This document shows positions 1 through 7,626 of a stretch of DNA of 23,356 nt, one piece after another. The translations under genes were made by a program, and so were the position numbers. Origin of the DNA: Pseudomonadales bacterium (GTDB lineage Bacteria; Pseudomonadota; Gammaproteobacteria; Pseudomonadales; IMCC2047); contig JAIPFG010000007.1 of assembly GCA_021736745.1 (NCBI GenBank), positions 1 to 23,356 of the forward strand, in the 5' to 3' direction. Each line of letters starts with the position of its first letter. Positions within the stretch are counted from its first letter, which is position 1. The notes under the pieces are model-generated. The model ran no database searches and had not been told where the DNA came from. It saw nothing but the letters and a program-made list of their open reading frames with translations.

Positions 1-936
1 CAGGAGCCGACTACCCATTGCTGTGGCCGTGCGATTCATGACGGAAGCCAAGGTTTTATCCTTGCCGCCTGCTAGATTGGTATCCAGTTGCAGGTTGCGC
101 CGTGTGGAGGCATCCAAGATGACACTCTGCTCACGGTTCTCCACCTTAAGTCCGCGAATATGTGGTAATGCGGTCCGTTGAGTTTCCCGGGCGTACTGGA
201 TAAGGCAGCCTGCCGACTGAATGGCTGCGCTCAGTTCATCGCAGCCAAATCCAGCCAGATCATTGGTCTTGAACTGCTGCGTTAACAACCGATAGGCGGC
301 ATCAAAATCAAAGTTCCAGGGGGGTTGTTTTCTAACGCCTGCGCGTTGGCTAATGCTAGGGTGTAAATCCGCATCTTCGCTGATCAGAAGTTCTGCCGGA
401 CTGAGTCTTTCCAGTTCACTGAGAAGGGCTTCAATACCCTTGACTTCGAGTAGATTAAAACGGCCGCTACTGATATCCAGTGCGGCAATACCGTACAGTT
501 GTCCGGCCGCAGGATTGGCATAGACGGCGACTAACAGATTATCGCGACGCTCATCCAGATAAGCTTCATCGGTCAGTGTTCCTGGGGTGATGATGCGAAC
601 CACCTTGCGCTCAACCGGGCCCTTAGCGGTAGCAGGATCACCAATTTGCTCACAGATGGCTACTGATTTTCCCGTTTTGACGATCTTCGCAATGTAACCG
701 TCAGCGGCGTGGTAGGGTACGCCGGCCATGGGAATGGGTTGCCCGGCGGTTTTGCCACGCGCAGTAAGGGTGATATCCAGGAGATCTGCCGCGAGTTTTG
801 CATCCTCAAAAAACAGCTCATAGAAATCGCCCATGCGATAAAATACCAGCTCATGGGGGTGCGCCGCTTTGATTTTTAGATACTGCTTCATCATCGGCGT
901 ATGTTCTAGCTTTTTATCGTCGGCTGCGGTTACCAT
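1..936 (-). CDS. mutS: DNA mismatch repair protein MutS, N-terminal 312 residues (partial)
   Basis: MutS binds mismatches and small loops in newly replicated DNA and recruits MutL to start methyl-directed repair. The minus-strand frame is open from an ATG at 936-934 to the window edge, giving 312 codons of a protein usually about 850 residues long. The mismatch-wedge motif GDFYELF is at residues 36-42, with the Phe38 and Glu40 that contact the mispaired base. Domain I continues with the conserved segments PMAGVPYH and AICEQIGDP. The connector domain follows, and the visible part ends in AMGSRLL at the start of the core/lever region. The ATPase and dimerisation parts lie outside the window. 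The gene is divergent from pncC-recA-recX with only 86 bp between starts. The start was chosen because the next Met is already inside the conserved TPMMKQY segment. The ribosome site is weak. Identification is secure. Confidence 0.97.
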   Translation of the reverse strand, partial: MVTAADDKKLEHTPMMKQYLKIKAAHPHELVFYRMGDFYELFFEDAKLAADLLDITLTARGKTAGQPIPMAGVPYHAADGYIAKIVKTGKSVAICEQIGDPATAKGPVERKVVRIITPGTLTDEAYLDERRDNLLVAVYANPAAGQLYGIAALDISSGRFNLLEVKGIEALLSELERLSPAELLISEDADLHPSISQRAGVRKQPPWNFDFDAAYRLLTQQFKTNDLAGFGCDELSAAIQSAGCLIQYARETQRTALPHIRGLKVENREQSVILDASTRRNLQLDTNLAGGKDKTLASVMNRTATAMGSRLL

Positions 937-1022
937 TGTTCCCGTATTGTTGAGCAAAAAGAAACCGATTTTACGTGATAAACGATGCAGATATAAGCGC
1001 TAAATGCGAAGAGAAGAAAACA

Positions 1023-1520
1023 ATGAATGAGATTACGTCTTTGCTGGTTAAAACGAGTGAGGCCTTGCTTGATCAAGGTTTATTGATGGCGACTGCAGAG
1101 TCTTGTACCGGAGGTTGGATTGCCCAACAGGCAACGTCACTGGCAGGAAGTTCTGATTGGTTTGACTGTGGTTTTGTGAGTTATTCCAATGCCGCAAAGC
1201 AGTCCATGTTGGGAGTGACCACGGAGTCGCTCAATCGTGAGGGTGCCGTGAGTGAAGCGGTGGTAATTGAAATGGTGCAGGGGGCAATTGCTGCCTCAAG
1301 GGCACAGGTTGCAGTGGCTGTTAGCGGCGTGGCGGGACCGGCAGGGGGGAGTCAAGCAAAGCCTGTCGGTACGGTTTGGATTGCCTGGGGCAAACAAGAA
1401 CAGAGGGTGATTGCGAAGTGTTTTCATTTTCAAGGGGATCGTGAACAGGTAAGATGGCAAACCGTAGTCGCCGCTTATCAGGGACTCTTGGCATTGCTAC
1501 AAAATAAACTTTCAATATAA
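1023..1520 (+). CDS. pncC: Nicotinamide-nucleotide amidohydrolase (CinA C-terminal domain family)
   Basis: This 165-residue protein is a stand-alone CinA C-terminal domain. PncC deamidates nicotinamide mononucleotide to nicotinate mononucleotide in the cytoplasm, salvaging the NMN released by NAD-dependent DNA ligase. The family signature AESCTGGWIA lies near residues 25-34, followed by the phosphate-binding stretch around GFVSYSNAAK and the conserved SGVAGPAGGS loop. An in-frame ATG at 975 would add 16 residues, but 1023 is preferred. It gives the same length as E. coli PncC (YgaD), has an AG-rich ribosome site just upstream (GAAGAGAAG), and its N-terminus matches the family. The gene sits directly upstream of recA, an arrangement common in Pseudomonas-like gammaproteobacteria. 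The LexA box for recA begins 9 bp after its stop codon. Function is by family inference. Confidence 0.93.
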   Translation: MNEITSLLVKTSEALLDQGLLMATAESCTGGWIAQQATSLAGSSDWFDCGFVSYSNAAKQSMLGVTTESLNREGAVSEAVVIEMVQGAIAASRAQVAVAVSGVAGPAGGSQAKPVGTVWIAWGKQEQRVIAKCFHFQGDREQVRWQTVVAAYQGLLALLQNKLSI

Positions 1521-1528
1521 TCAAAATA

Positions 1529-1550
1529 CTGTTGTTTTATACAGTAAAAT
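1529..1550 (+). promoter_or_regulatory. LexA (SOS) box overlapping the recA promoter
   Basis: Positions 1529-1544 read CTGTTGTTTTATACAG, a 16-bp match to the gammaproteobacterial LexA consensus CTGT-N8-ACAG with an AT-rich centre. It is followed at once by TAAAAT (1545-1550), which fits a -10 hexamer. In E. coli recA the box likewise lies immediately before the -10. The expected -35 position is weak (AAAATA, 1523-1528). The box lies in the 76-bp gap between pncC and recA, so it should give recA, and recX by read-through, a DNA-damage-inducible promoter. Confidence 0.88.
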
Positions 1551-1596
1551 TCAGTAGTCTTTACGTCGATAAAATTAAATCTCTCGAGGTGAACTG

Positions 1597-2628
1597 ATGG
1601 ACGAAAACAAAAAACGAGCGCTTGATATGGCATTAGCGCAAATCGATCGCCAGTTTGGTAAAGGTTCGGTAATGCGCATGGGTGATCAGGAGCGTCCGGA
1701 CGTCCCCTCAATATCAACAGGTTCTTTGGGTTTGGATATCGCCCTTGGTGTGGGCGGATTGCCGAAAGGACGAATCGTGGAGATTTATGGGCCGGAGTCT
1801 TCCGGTAAAACCACATTAACCCTACAGGTCATAGCCGAGGCTCAAAAGGTCGGTGGCACGGCAGCCTTTATTGATGCCGAGCATGCCCTGGACCCAGCCT
1901 ATGCGGAAAAAATTGGGGTCAATGTCGATGACCTTTTAGTTTCACAGCCAGATACCGGTGAGCAGGCGCTTGAGATTGCCGATATGTTAGTGCGTTCTGG
2001 TGCAGTGGATGTACTGGTTATTGACTCTGTTGCCGCACTGACCCCCAAGGCAGAAATAGAAGGTGATATGGGTGATTCCCATATGGGATTGCAAGCGCGT
2101 CTTATGTCCCAGGCCCTGAGAAAAATTACCGGGAATGTCAAACGCTCCAATTGCATGGTGATTTTTATTAACCAAATCCGAATGAAGATTGGCGTAATGT
2201 TTGGTAATCCTGAAACAACGACCGGTGGTAATGCCTTAAAGTTTTATGCCTCAGTCCGTCTGGATATTCGCCGTACGGGTGCTATCAAGGAAGGAGAAGA
2301 GGTCGTCGGTAACGAAACCCGGGTCAAAGTCGTTAAGAATAAAATGGCCCCACCCTTTAAGCAGGCTGAATTTCAGATTATGTATGGCAAGGGCATTTTC
2401 CGTTTGGGTGAGATTATTGATCTGGGGGTAAAGCAGGGACATATCGATAAATCCGGTGCCTGGTATGCCTACCAGGGTAACAAAATAGGTCAGGGAAAAG
2501 CCAATGCAGCCCAGTTCCTGAAGGAAAACCCGGAGATAGCCGAAGAAATAGAGTCAAAAATTCGATCTGAGATGTTAGGCAGCCCTGAAAAAAGTAGGGA
2601 TGAGAGTGAAGCAGAGGTTGAAATCTGA
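1597..2628 (+). CDS. recA: Recombinase RecA
   Basis: RecA forms filaments on single-stranded DNA, catalyses ATP-dependent strand exchange and acts as co-protease for LexA cleavage. The protein has 343 residues, normal for the family. Walker A GPESSGKT is at 65-72, the catalytic Glu is in FIDAEHALDP (about residue 95), and Walker B VLVID is at 139-143. The L2 DNA-binding loop (INQIRMKIGVMFG onward, from about 191) and the GGNALKFYASVR stretch are intact. The C-terminus is acidic, as in E. coli, where it modulates activity. The start is set by GAGGTGA (1586-1592) four bases upstream. Expression should be controlled by the LexA box at 1529-1544. recX follows at once and may be translationally coupled. 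Confidence 0.99.
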   Translation: MDENKKRALDMALAQIDRQFGKGSVMRMGDQERPDVPSISTGSLGLDIALGVGGLPKGRIVEIYGPESSGKTTLTLQVIAEAQKVGGTAAFIDAEHALDPAYAEKIGVNVDDLLVSQPDTGEQALEIADMLVRSGAVDVLVIDSVAALTPKAEIEGDMGDSHMGLQARLMSQALRKITGNVKRSNCMVIFINQIRMKIGVMFGNPETTTGGNALKFYASVRLDIRRTGAIKEGEEVVGNETRVKVVKNKMAPPFKQAEFQIMYGKGIFRLGEIIDLGVKQGHIDKSGAWYAYQGNKIGQGKANAAQFLKENPEIAEEIESKIRSEMLGSPEKSRDESEAEVEI

Positions 2629-2672
2629 AGTCAGGAAAGCTGAATAAAACTTCCGATGTACGGCGGGCCGCA

Positions 2673-3092
2673 ATGGACTTGTTGGCTCGCCGCGAACATT
2701 CCCGCCAGGAACTTCTCCAAAAATTACAACGACGCGTCGAAAATATAGCCTTGCTTGAAGCATCGCTTGATTCGCTTGTGGAAGATAACCTGCTCAGCGA
2801 TGAGCGGTTTTGCGAAGCCTTTGTCCGCTCTCGAATGAATAATGGCTATGGCCCTGTACGCATCAAGGCTGAGCTAAAAGCCCGAGGCGTATCTGAGCAA
2901 TGGCTCACTCAGTATTTAAATCCACAAGCCGATGACTGGTTGGAGCGATTAGCGGAATTAGTACAGCGAAAATTTGGATCTGATGAGGCTCCGGATTTGA
3001 AATCCCTCGCAAAACGTCAACGTTTTCTGCAGCAACGGGGTTATACTTATGAGCAAATTAATAGGGTGTTAAGGCAAAATAAACCCGATTGA
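2673..3092 (+). CDS. recX: Regulatory protein RecX
   Basis: RecX binds the RecA filament and limits its extension and ATPase activity. The visible family features are the DLLARREHSRQELLQKL opening helix, the central NGYGPVRIKAELKARGV block and the C-terminal RQRFLQQRGYTYEQI block, consistent with three-helix tandem repeats. From the ATG at 2673 the protein is 139 residues, shorter than E. coli RecX (166). The same frame is open back to 2622 and encodes family-like residues just before this Met (DVRRAA). No ATG, GTG or TTG exists in that extension. A CTG at 2625, overlapping the recA stop as CTGA, is preceded by AGAGG (2613-2617) with a 7-base spacer and would give 155 residues. The ATG is used here conservatively. 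RecX identity is firm; its start is not. Confidence 0.94.
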   Translation: MDLLARREHSRQELLQKLQRRVENIALLEASLDSLVEDNLLSDERFCEAFVRSRMNNGYGPVRIKAELKARGVSEQWLTQYLNPQADDWLERLAELVQRKFGSDEAPDLKSLAKRQRFLQQRGYTYEQINRVLRQNKPD

Positions 3093-3137
3093 AGCTGGAT
3101 TGTTTTCAGTGAAATCTCCTTTGTTACGGGGTATTTT

Positions 3138-3304
3138 TATAAGAGACCTTTGCATAATTACTGCGCTAGGCAATACGGCGTTCGAAGTGCCCTGTGGGTA
3201 AAAAACCGGCTCAAAATGCTCATTTATAAGCAAAAACTCCGCTTTTTCGCCAATTTTCGCCTTGTCTTGCCGTCGCTCGCTACATTGTGCAAAGGTCTCT
3301 ATAA
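3138..3304. mobile_element. MITE-like element with terminal inverted repeats and target duplication
   Basis: A 157-bp segment (3143-3299) begins GAGACCTTTGCATAAT and ends with the inverted copy ATTGTGCAAAGGTCTC. The two ends match over 15 of 16 positions, and the outer 12 are perfect. Both ends are flanked by TATAA (3138-3142 and 3300-3304), as expected for a target-site duplication. The interior is too short for a transposase and contains no convincing gene, so this looks like a non-autonomous miniature transposon or an end-to-end remnant of an insertion sequence. It lies downstream of recX and 51 bp before the dehydrogenase start. The parent family is not established; the end sequence resembles ends I associate with IS5-like elements, from memory only. 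Confidence 0.75.
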
Positions 3305-3355
3305 GTTTCAATCGACACAATTTTTCTTCGGCAGATAAGTGAAAAGAAGGTTGCA

Positions 3356-4225
3356 ATGAATTTAGCGTTTATTGGTTTGGGGGTCATGGGCTACCCTATG
3401 GCGGGGCACTTGGCCCGGGCCGGACACCAGGTGGTTGTTTTCAATCGCACCAGATTAAAGGCAGAACAATGGGTTGAGCAGTATGCGGGTAAGCTTGCGT
3501 CGACGCCTGCTGAGGCCGCTTCAGGCGCTGAAATAGTCTTCGCTTGCGTGGGCAATGATGATGACCTCCGTGCGATCACCCTGGGCGTCAGCGGTGCATT
3601 TGAGGGGATGCGGAAAAATAGTCTTTTTATCGACCATACTACCGCGTCTGCCGATATCGCACGTGAATTATTCAATCAGGCCAATGCTCAAGGGTTTTCT
3701 TTTCTCGACGCCCCCGTATCGGGCGGACAGGCCGGTGCGGAAAACGGTCAGTTAGCAATTATGGTCGGGGGCGACGCCAGTGATTTTGCGAGAGCCAAAC
3801 CCGTGTTAGATGTCTATGCCAAATTAGCCAAACTAATGGGGCCGGCGGGTAGCGGACAGCTTACTAAAATGGTAAATCAAATTTGTATTGCTGGCCTCGT
3901 ACAGGGATTGGCGGAAGGGCTGAACTTCGCTCAAGCGGCAGGTCTGGATGGTGCTGAGGTCGTTGAAGTGATTTCACAGGGCGCTGCACAATCATGGCAG
4001 ATGGAGAACCGTTACCAAACCATGTTGCGAGATGAGTTTGATTTTGGCTTTGCCGTGGACTGGATGCGCAAGGATCTGGCTATCGCTCTGGCAGAGGCGA
4101 GTCACTATGGAGCTCCGTTACCAATTACTGAGATAGTGGATGGCTACTATGCTGAAATACAGGCAATGGGTGGTCATCGTTGGGATACGTCTAGTTTGAT
4201 ATCGCGTCTTCGATCGACGAAATAA
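3356..4225 (+). CDS. NAD(P)-dependent beta-hydroxyacid dehydrogenase (3-hydroxyisobutyrate dehydrogenase family)
   Basis: This is a 289-residue member of the family that includes 3-hydroxyisobutyrate dehydrogenase, tartronate semialdehyde reductase and GLYR-type succinic semialdehyde reductases. The Rossmann nucleotide-binding motif GLGVMGYPMAGHL is at residues 7-19. The substrate-binding motif DAPVSGG is at 118-124. The catalytic Lys171 lies in GQLTKMVNQ, and KDLAIALAEA near 239 matches the cofactor/substrate helix. An Asn and Arg (NRT, about 30-32) follow beta-2, which often indicates NADPH preference; that is inference. The ribosome site AGAAGG lies shortly before the ATG. A MATE exporter follows closely on the same strand, suggesting co-transcription. 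The exact substrate cannot be read from the sequence. Confidence 0.88.
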   Translation: MNLAFIGLGVMGYPMAGHLARAGHQVVVFNRTRLKAEQWVEQYAGKLASTPAEAASGAEIVFACVGNDDDLRAITLGVSGAFEGMRKNSLFIDHTTASADIARELFNQANAQGFSFLDAPVSGGQAGAENGQLAIMVGGDASDFARAKPVLDVYAKLAKLMGPAGSGQLTKMVNQICIAGLVQGLAEGLNFAQAAGLDGAEVVEVISQGAAQSWQMENRYQTMLRDEFDFGFAVDWMRKDLAIALAEASHYGAPLPITEIVDGYYAEIQAMGGHRWDTSSLISRLRSTK

Positions 4226-4303
4226 CCAGTTGTAAGGATTATTTGTATTAACAGCAAAACCAGCAAAAGAACCAAGGCCATCACTTCCGAGCCGATTGGC
4301 CCT

Positions 4304-5614
4304 TTGATGTTTCGTCTTACCGTGCCGATGATATTCGGCATGATCTCGATGATGTTGCTTGGGGTGGTGGATACCTATTTTATCAGCCTACTCGGAACCA
4401 ATGAATTGGCTGCCGTCAGCTTCTCACAACCCATTGCCAATATCTTAATTAGCGTCGCCTTGGGTATTGGTATGGCATTGGGCGCATTATTGTCTCGATT
4501 AATCGGGGAGAATCAGCACCAAAAGGCCGCACGATTTATCAGTGACACCAAAATAATCGCGGCGCTGATAGCCGTGGCTCTTGCGGTCATAGGACATCTT
4601 TTGATTGAGCCTTTATTCAAAGCACTGGGTGCGACTGAAGCGGTGATGCCCTTTATTAAAAGCTATATGAATATCTGGTTTATTGCTGCGCCTATGTGGA
4701 TGCTTACCATGATAGGCAATAATGCATTGCGGGCCATTGGCGATACGAAATTATCGGCTTCCATTATGGCGTTTCTTTCGCTGATTAATCTGATCTTTGA
4801 TCCGCTGCTCATCTTTGGTATTGGTCCTTTCCCTGCGCTTGGTGTTGCCGGAGCGGCTTGGGCGACCCTGATTGCCTGTCTGACCGGTTGGTTATGTTCG
4901 TTGGCGGTGCTCACCTTCCGAGAACAGCTCTTGGAGTTCACTCGACCGAGCTGGTCGCACCTGTTACCCAATTGGCGTGAATTGTTCAAAATCGCGTTAC
5001 CGGCGATAGCCGCGAATATTATGACACCACTAGCAGCGGCATTGCTGACCGCAATGATTGCCCGGTTCGGGGTGGAAGCAGTTGCGGGTTTCGGGGTTGG
5101 CGCTCGGATTGAGTTTATCAGCCTGCTGGTGGTTTTTGCCTTATCCTCCACCTTGCCCATGTTTATCGGTCAAAATATCGGCGCAGGCAAACCTCATAGA
5201 GCTTACCGTGCCTTGATGGGAGGAATTAAGTTTGCTTTACTTTTTCAAGCAGGCGTTTACTTGTTGTTACTTTTTACTGCGAACAATATTGCGGTCAGTT
5301 TTAGTGATAACCCACAAGTAATTTACGTGATTAAAACGTTCCTGTTGGTCTTGCCTTTAACCTACGGTGCGCATGCTGTCGTAATTCTGGTGATGGTGTC
5401 TTTAAACGTTTTACGTCGGCCACGTACGGCACTGTTAACGACGGTCATTAGGTTGTTACTACTTTATCTGCCGTTGGCTTATATTGGCTCTATTCTGGGT
5501 GGTGTTAACGGTCTGTTTTTAGGTGCAGCCAGTGGCAACATCATTGCTGGAATGGTGGCGTTTACCATTATTCGCCGCGTGTTACGGGAGCAGGGTATAT
5601 CCGCTGCCGAATGA
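4304..5614 (+). CDS. MATE family multidrug/Na+ efflux transporter
   Basis: This is a polytopic inner-membrane antiporter of the MATE family, exporting organic compounds in exchange for Na+ or H+. About 12 hydrophobic helices are visible. The N-terminal half opens with RLTVPMIFGMISMMLLGVVDTYFISLLG, and the second half repeats the pattern from ELFKIALPAIAANIMTPLAAALL, as in the two-lobed MATE fold. The annotated start is a TTG at 4304 with no ribosome site, followed by an ATG at 4307. The frame is open further upstream and encodes TSEPIGPLMFRL, which resembles the usual MATE pre-helix segment. A good ribosome site (TAAGGA, about 4233-4238) precedes an in-frame ATT at 4247 by 8 bases. The true protein is therefore probably about 19 residues longer. 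The dehydrogenase stop is only 21 bp before that ATT. Substrate unknown. Confidence 0.92.
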   Translation: MMFRLTVPMIFGMISMMLLGVVDTYFISLLGTNELAAVSFSQPIANILISVALGIGMALGALLSRLIGENQHQKAARFISDTKIIAALIAVALAVIGHLLIEPLFKALGATEAVMPFIKSYMNIWFIAAPMWMLTMIGNNALRAIGDTKLSASIMAFLSLINLIFDPLLIFGIGPFPALGVAGAAWATLIACLTGWLCSLAVLTFREQLLEFTRPSWSHLLPNWRELFKIALPAIAANIMTPLAAALLTAMIARFGVEAVAGFGVGARIEFISLLVVFALSSTLPMFIGQNIGAGKPHRAYRALMGGIKFALLFQAGVYLLLLFTANNIAVSFSDNPQVIYVIKTFLLVLPLTYGAHAVVILVMVSLNVLRRPRTALLTTVIRLLLLYLPLAYIGSILGGVNGLFLGAASGNIIAGMVAFTIIRRVLREQGISAAE

Positions 5615-5716
5615 ATAATCAGGAAGGGGGGTTTTGATTGCCCTTGTTTTAGCTTGAACGCCCCCTGCCCTGAATCCAGGGAAACAGAGGGCATGAGTGG
5701 TTATTATAACCGCCGC

Positions 5717-7084
5717 TTAGGCGCCATCAATCTCGTGCTTGCTAAGATCCACAGATGCCATGGTGGCTCGACGGAACTTGTCAGGGCGAGGTAAGGGAAC
5801 GGTCGCATCTACTCCCATTCGGCACCATTTATCGTTTTGAACCATGGGGTTTAAGCGGTGCCCAATCGAGTCAGGGATTTTTAGAAGATCGGTTTCGTAG
5901 CAACAGCGTGTTGCCACAGCCCAATCCACATCAGCAACGTTATAGATGTCCACATCGGTATCGACCACAGTGACCGTTTTTACAAAAGCAAGGGAAACGA
6001 AAGCGGCCATAATGGCATTACGCTGGCTTCCTTCAAACTTTTTATCGATTTGTACGACGAGATGGTAGGGCACACTGCCATCGGAAAAATGAACGGCAGT
6101 CACTTCAGGAACCAAACTGTGAATTTTGTCATAGGCACCCGCTCCGGCAATGATACCGTAGGCATTGCCAACTTCTTTGCCGGATAAAATCGAATGGAAT
6201 ACAGGGTTTTCACGACGGGTCACTGCGGTGGCTTCAAAAACCCAGCGTTTGTCTCGTTCGGCATAATAGCCGGTCACTTCAGCGTAGGGGCCTTCATCCT
6301 CCCTAAGTTCCGGTAAAATCCGCCCTTCAATAATAAACTGCGCATTAGCGATGCCCTCTACGGCAACAGTTTGACTTTCAATGAGTTCTACCGGGGCACC
6401 ACGGAGTTGGCTGGCGATACCCAGCTCGTCCATTTCAATGGACGCCGCCGAAGCGGGTACGGCGCCAGCCATACAGACGGGAAAATCCACGCCATTATTA
6501 ACGGTAATTTCAAGCGGAACACCTTTGGCCTCGGCGCGCTTATAGTAATCCATAAGGTGCCCTAATTCTTCGAGCAACAGCGTCATTCGATTCTCACCGA
6601 CCAGCATCATACGGTGAATTGAGAGATTACGTACACCCGTGTCCGGATCCTTCGCAATCACAACACTGGAAGTCAGGTAGCGACCGCCGTCACCTTCAGC
6701 GTGATGAGGAATTGGCAGCTTGGTTAAATCGGGTTTCTCCTCGATCACTTCATTGCCGGGGCCATGCTTTGACATGACTGGGTCCATAGGCGATTGACGC
6801 CATTGTTTGATGCCGTCTGCAAGAACGAAGGGGAGTTGTGCGCTGTTGGTATTAAAAAAGTTGGCCATCATGTCTCGGTTCCAATAGAGGCCGAGTAACA
6901 ATGGAAATGAGTGCCCTTTTACCTTTTCAAACAGCATGGCCTTGCCGCCTTCGAATTTTTTGGCGATACCGGCTAATTCAAAGACAGGGTCCACTTCGCT
7001 TTTGACGCGAATAAGGTGGTTGTTTTGTTCAAGGTATTCAATATAGGATTGAATGTCTATCAGGTTTCTTGCTGCGAGATCCAT
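5717..7084 (-). CDS. UbiD family (prenylated-FMN dependent) decarboxylase
   Basis: A 455-residue UbiD-family enzyme. Members use prenylated FMN, made by UbiX, to decarboxylate or reversibly carboxylate aromatic and alpha,beta-unsaturated acids. The expected catalytic elements are present: the Arg in NLSIHRMM (about residue 158), and the glutamates of LREDEGPYAEVTGYY (about 260-274), matching the E-R-E/D signature. The segment around GKEVGNAYGIIAGAGAYDKI is also typical. No UbiX homologue is in the window. The N-terminal IDIQSYIEYLEQNNHLIRV and the overall sequence are unlike E. coli UbiD (497 residues), so this is more likely a catabolic or specialised decarboxylase than the ubiquinone enzyme. 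The ribosome site AGGA precedes the ATG. A second, divergent UbiD-like gene lies upstream on the same strand. Confidence 0.92.
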   Translation of the reverse strand: MDLAARNLIDIQSYIEYLEQNNHLIRVKSEVDPVFELAGIAKKFEGGKAMLFEKVKGHSFPLLLGLYWNRDMMANFFNTNSAQLPFVLADGIKQWRQSPMDPVMSKHGPGNEVIEEKPDLTKLPIPHHAEGDGGRYLTSSVVIAKDPDTGVRNLSIHRMMLVGENRMTLLLEELGHLMDYYKRAEAKGVPLEITVNNGVDFPVCMAGAVPASAASIEMDELGIASQLRGAPVELIESQTVAVEGIANAQFIIEGRILPELREDEGPYAEVTGYYAERDKRWVFEATAVTRRENPVFHSILSGKEVGNAYGIIAGAGAYDKIHSLVPEVTAVHFSDGSVPYHLVVQIDKKFEGSQRNAIMAAFVSLAFVKTVTVVDTDVDIYNVADVDWAVATRCCYETDLLKIPDSIGHRLNPMVQNDKWCRMGVDATVPLPRPDKFRRATMASVDLSKHEIDGA

Positions 7085-7121
7085 ATTTTTATCCTGCTAT
7101 ACCAAAATGCGGTTAGAACCT

Positions 7122-7149
7122 TATATACCCTAGCTATATTAACTGCCAT
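7122..7149 (-). promoter_or_regulatory. Possible promoter for the canonical UbiD gene
   Basis: Reading the minus strand, ATGGCA (7149-7144) and TATATA (7127-7122) are separated by 16 bp and lie about 40 bp upstream of the ATG at 7084. Both hexamers are imperfect matches to sigma-70 boxes. The 265-bp gap behind this gene makes its own promoter likely, but this assignment is tentative. Confidence 0.35.
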
Positions 7150-7258
7150 CTCTTTTATGCTTGCTATGTAAAATCTTTTCAAGGCAGGTTTGTGGTATCG
7201 GTTTGATAACTAAGGGAATTAGTGTGCTGACCCGAGTATACAAGAATTTTTAATTACC

Positions 7259-7286
7259 TCGCTATGCTTAAAACGTAGCGATTTTT
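7259..7286 (+). terminator. Rho-independent-type hairpin with U-tract, oriented on the plus strand
   Basis: TCGCTATG (7259-7266) pairs with CGTAGCGA (7274-7281) through an 8-bp stem with one T-G wobble and a 7-base loop, followed by TTTTT (7282-7286). The T-run is only on the plus-strand side, whereas the genes on both sides run on the minus strand. It lies in the 265-bp gene-free gap 7085-7349. Apart from this hairpin and the tentative promoter at 7122-7149, I see nothing assignable in that gap. Confidence 0.6.
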
Positions 7287-7349
7287 AAATAGGTAGCTCT
7301 TTCGGCCAGGCGCTCTTCACATGGTTTAACCGTAACTGAAGTGGGTTTG

Positions 7350-7622
7350 CTAAATATCCTGAATCGAGAGTTGTTGCTTTATAATCCTTTTTTTATCGAC
7401 TTTGGACAGCTGTTTTATTTTAATTTCTGTTTTTAAAGCGGTACTTTTATCGCCGATCTCTTGCCGCCAAACCAATCTGAGAGGGCCTTTACCTCTTAAG
7501 TATTTTGCACTTTTACTGCTGTTGCTCCGGTGTTCGTGAAACCGCCTCTCAACATCAGTGGTGATGCCTGTATAGAGATTGCCATTAGCGCACTCGATAA
7601 GATAGATAAACCAGCGACTCAT
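7350..7622 (-). CDS. GIY-YIG nuclease family protein (YhbQ-like, UPF0213)
   Basis: A small (90-residue) stand-alone GIY-YIG domain. The signature appears as YLIECANGNLYTGITTDVERRFHEH near residues 6-30, with YTGI standing for the YIG half and the following Arg in position. The conserved basic stretch AKYLRGKGPLRLVW and the downstream Glu of TEIKIKQL (metal-binding Glu) are present. The pattern closely follows E. coli YhbQ, whose cellular role is not well defined; family members cut or bind DNA. The ATG at 7622 lies 4 bp after the stop of the upstream UbiD-like gene, and no ribosome site is evident, so translational coupling is likely. A TTG at 7640, inside the upstream gene, would add six residues but is less family-like. 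Confidence 0.88.
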   Translation of the reverse strand: MSRWFIYLIECANGNLYTGITTDVERRFHEHRSNSSKSAKYLRGKGPLRLVWRQEIGDKSTALKTEIKIKQLSKVDKKRIIKQQLSIQDI

Positions 7623-7626
7623 AAAG

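Noticed and set aside
3069..3356. A 95-codon minus-strand frame and a 62-codon plus-strand frame (3150-3338) across the recX-dehydrogenase gap
   Set aside because: Both run through the inverted-repeat element and its flanks, lack ribosome sites and show no recognisable protein pattern; they are by-products of the element.
5627..5711. Possible terminator between the convergent MATE and UbiD genes
   Set aside because: Several short palindromes occur (CCCTG-AATC-CAGGG, GGTTAT-T-ATAACC, and G-rich/C-rich runs), but none has a suitable stem followed by a T-run, so none could be called.
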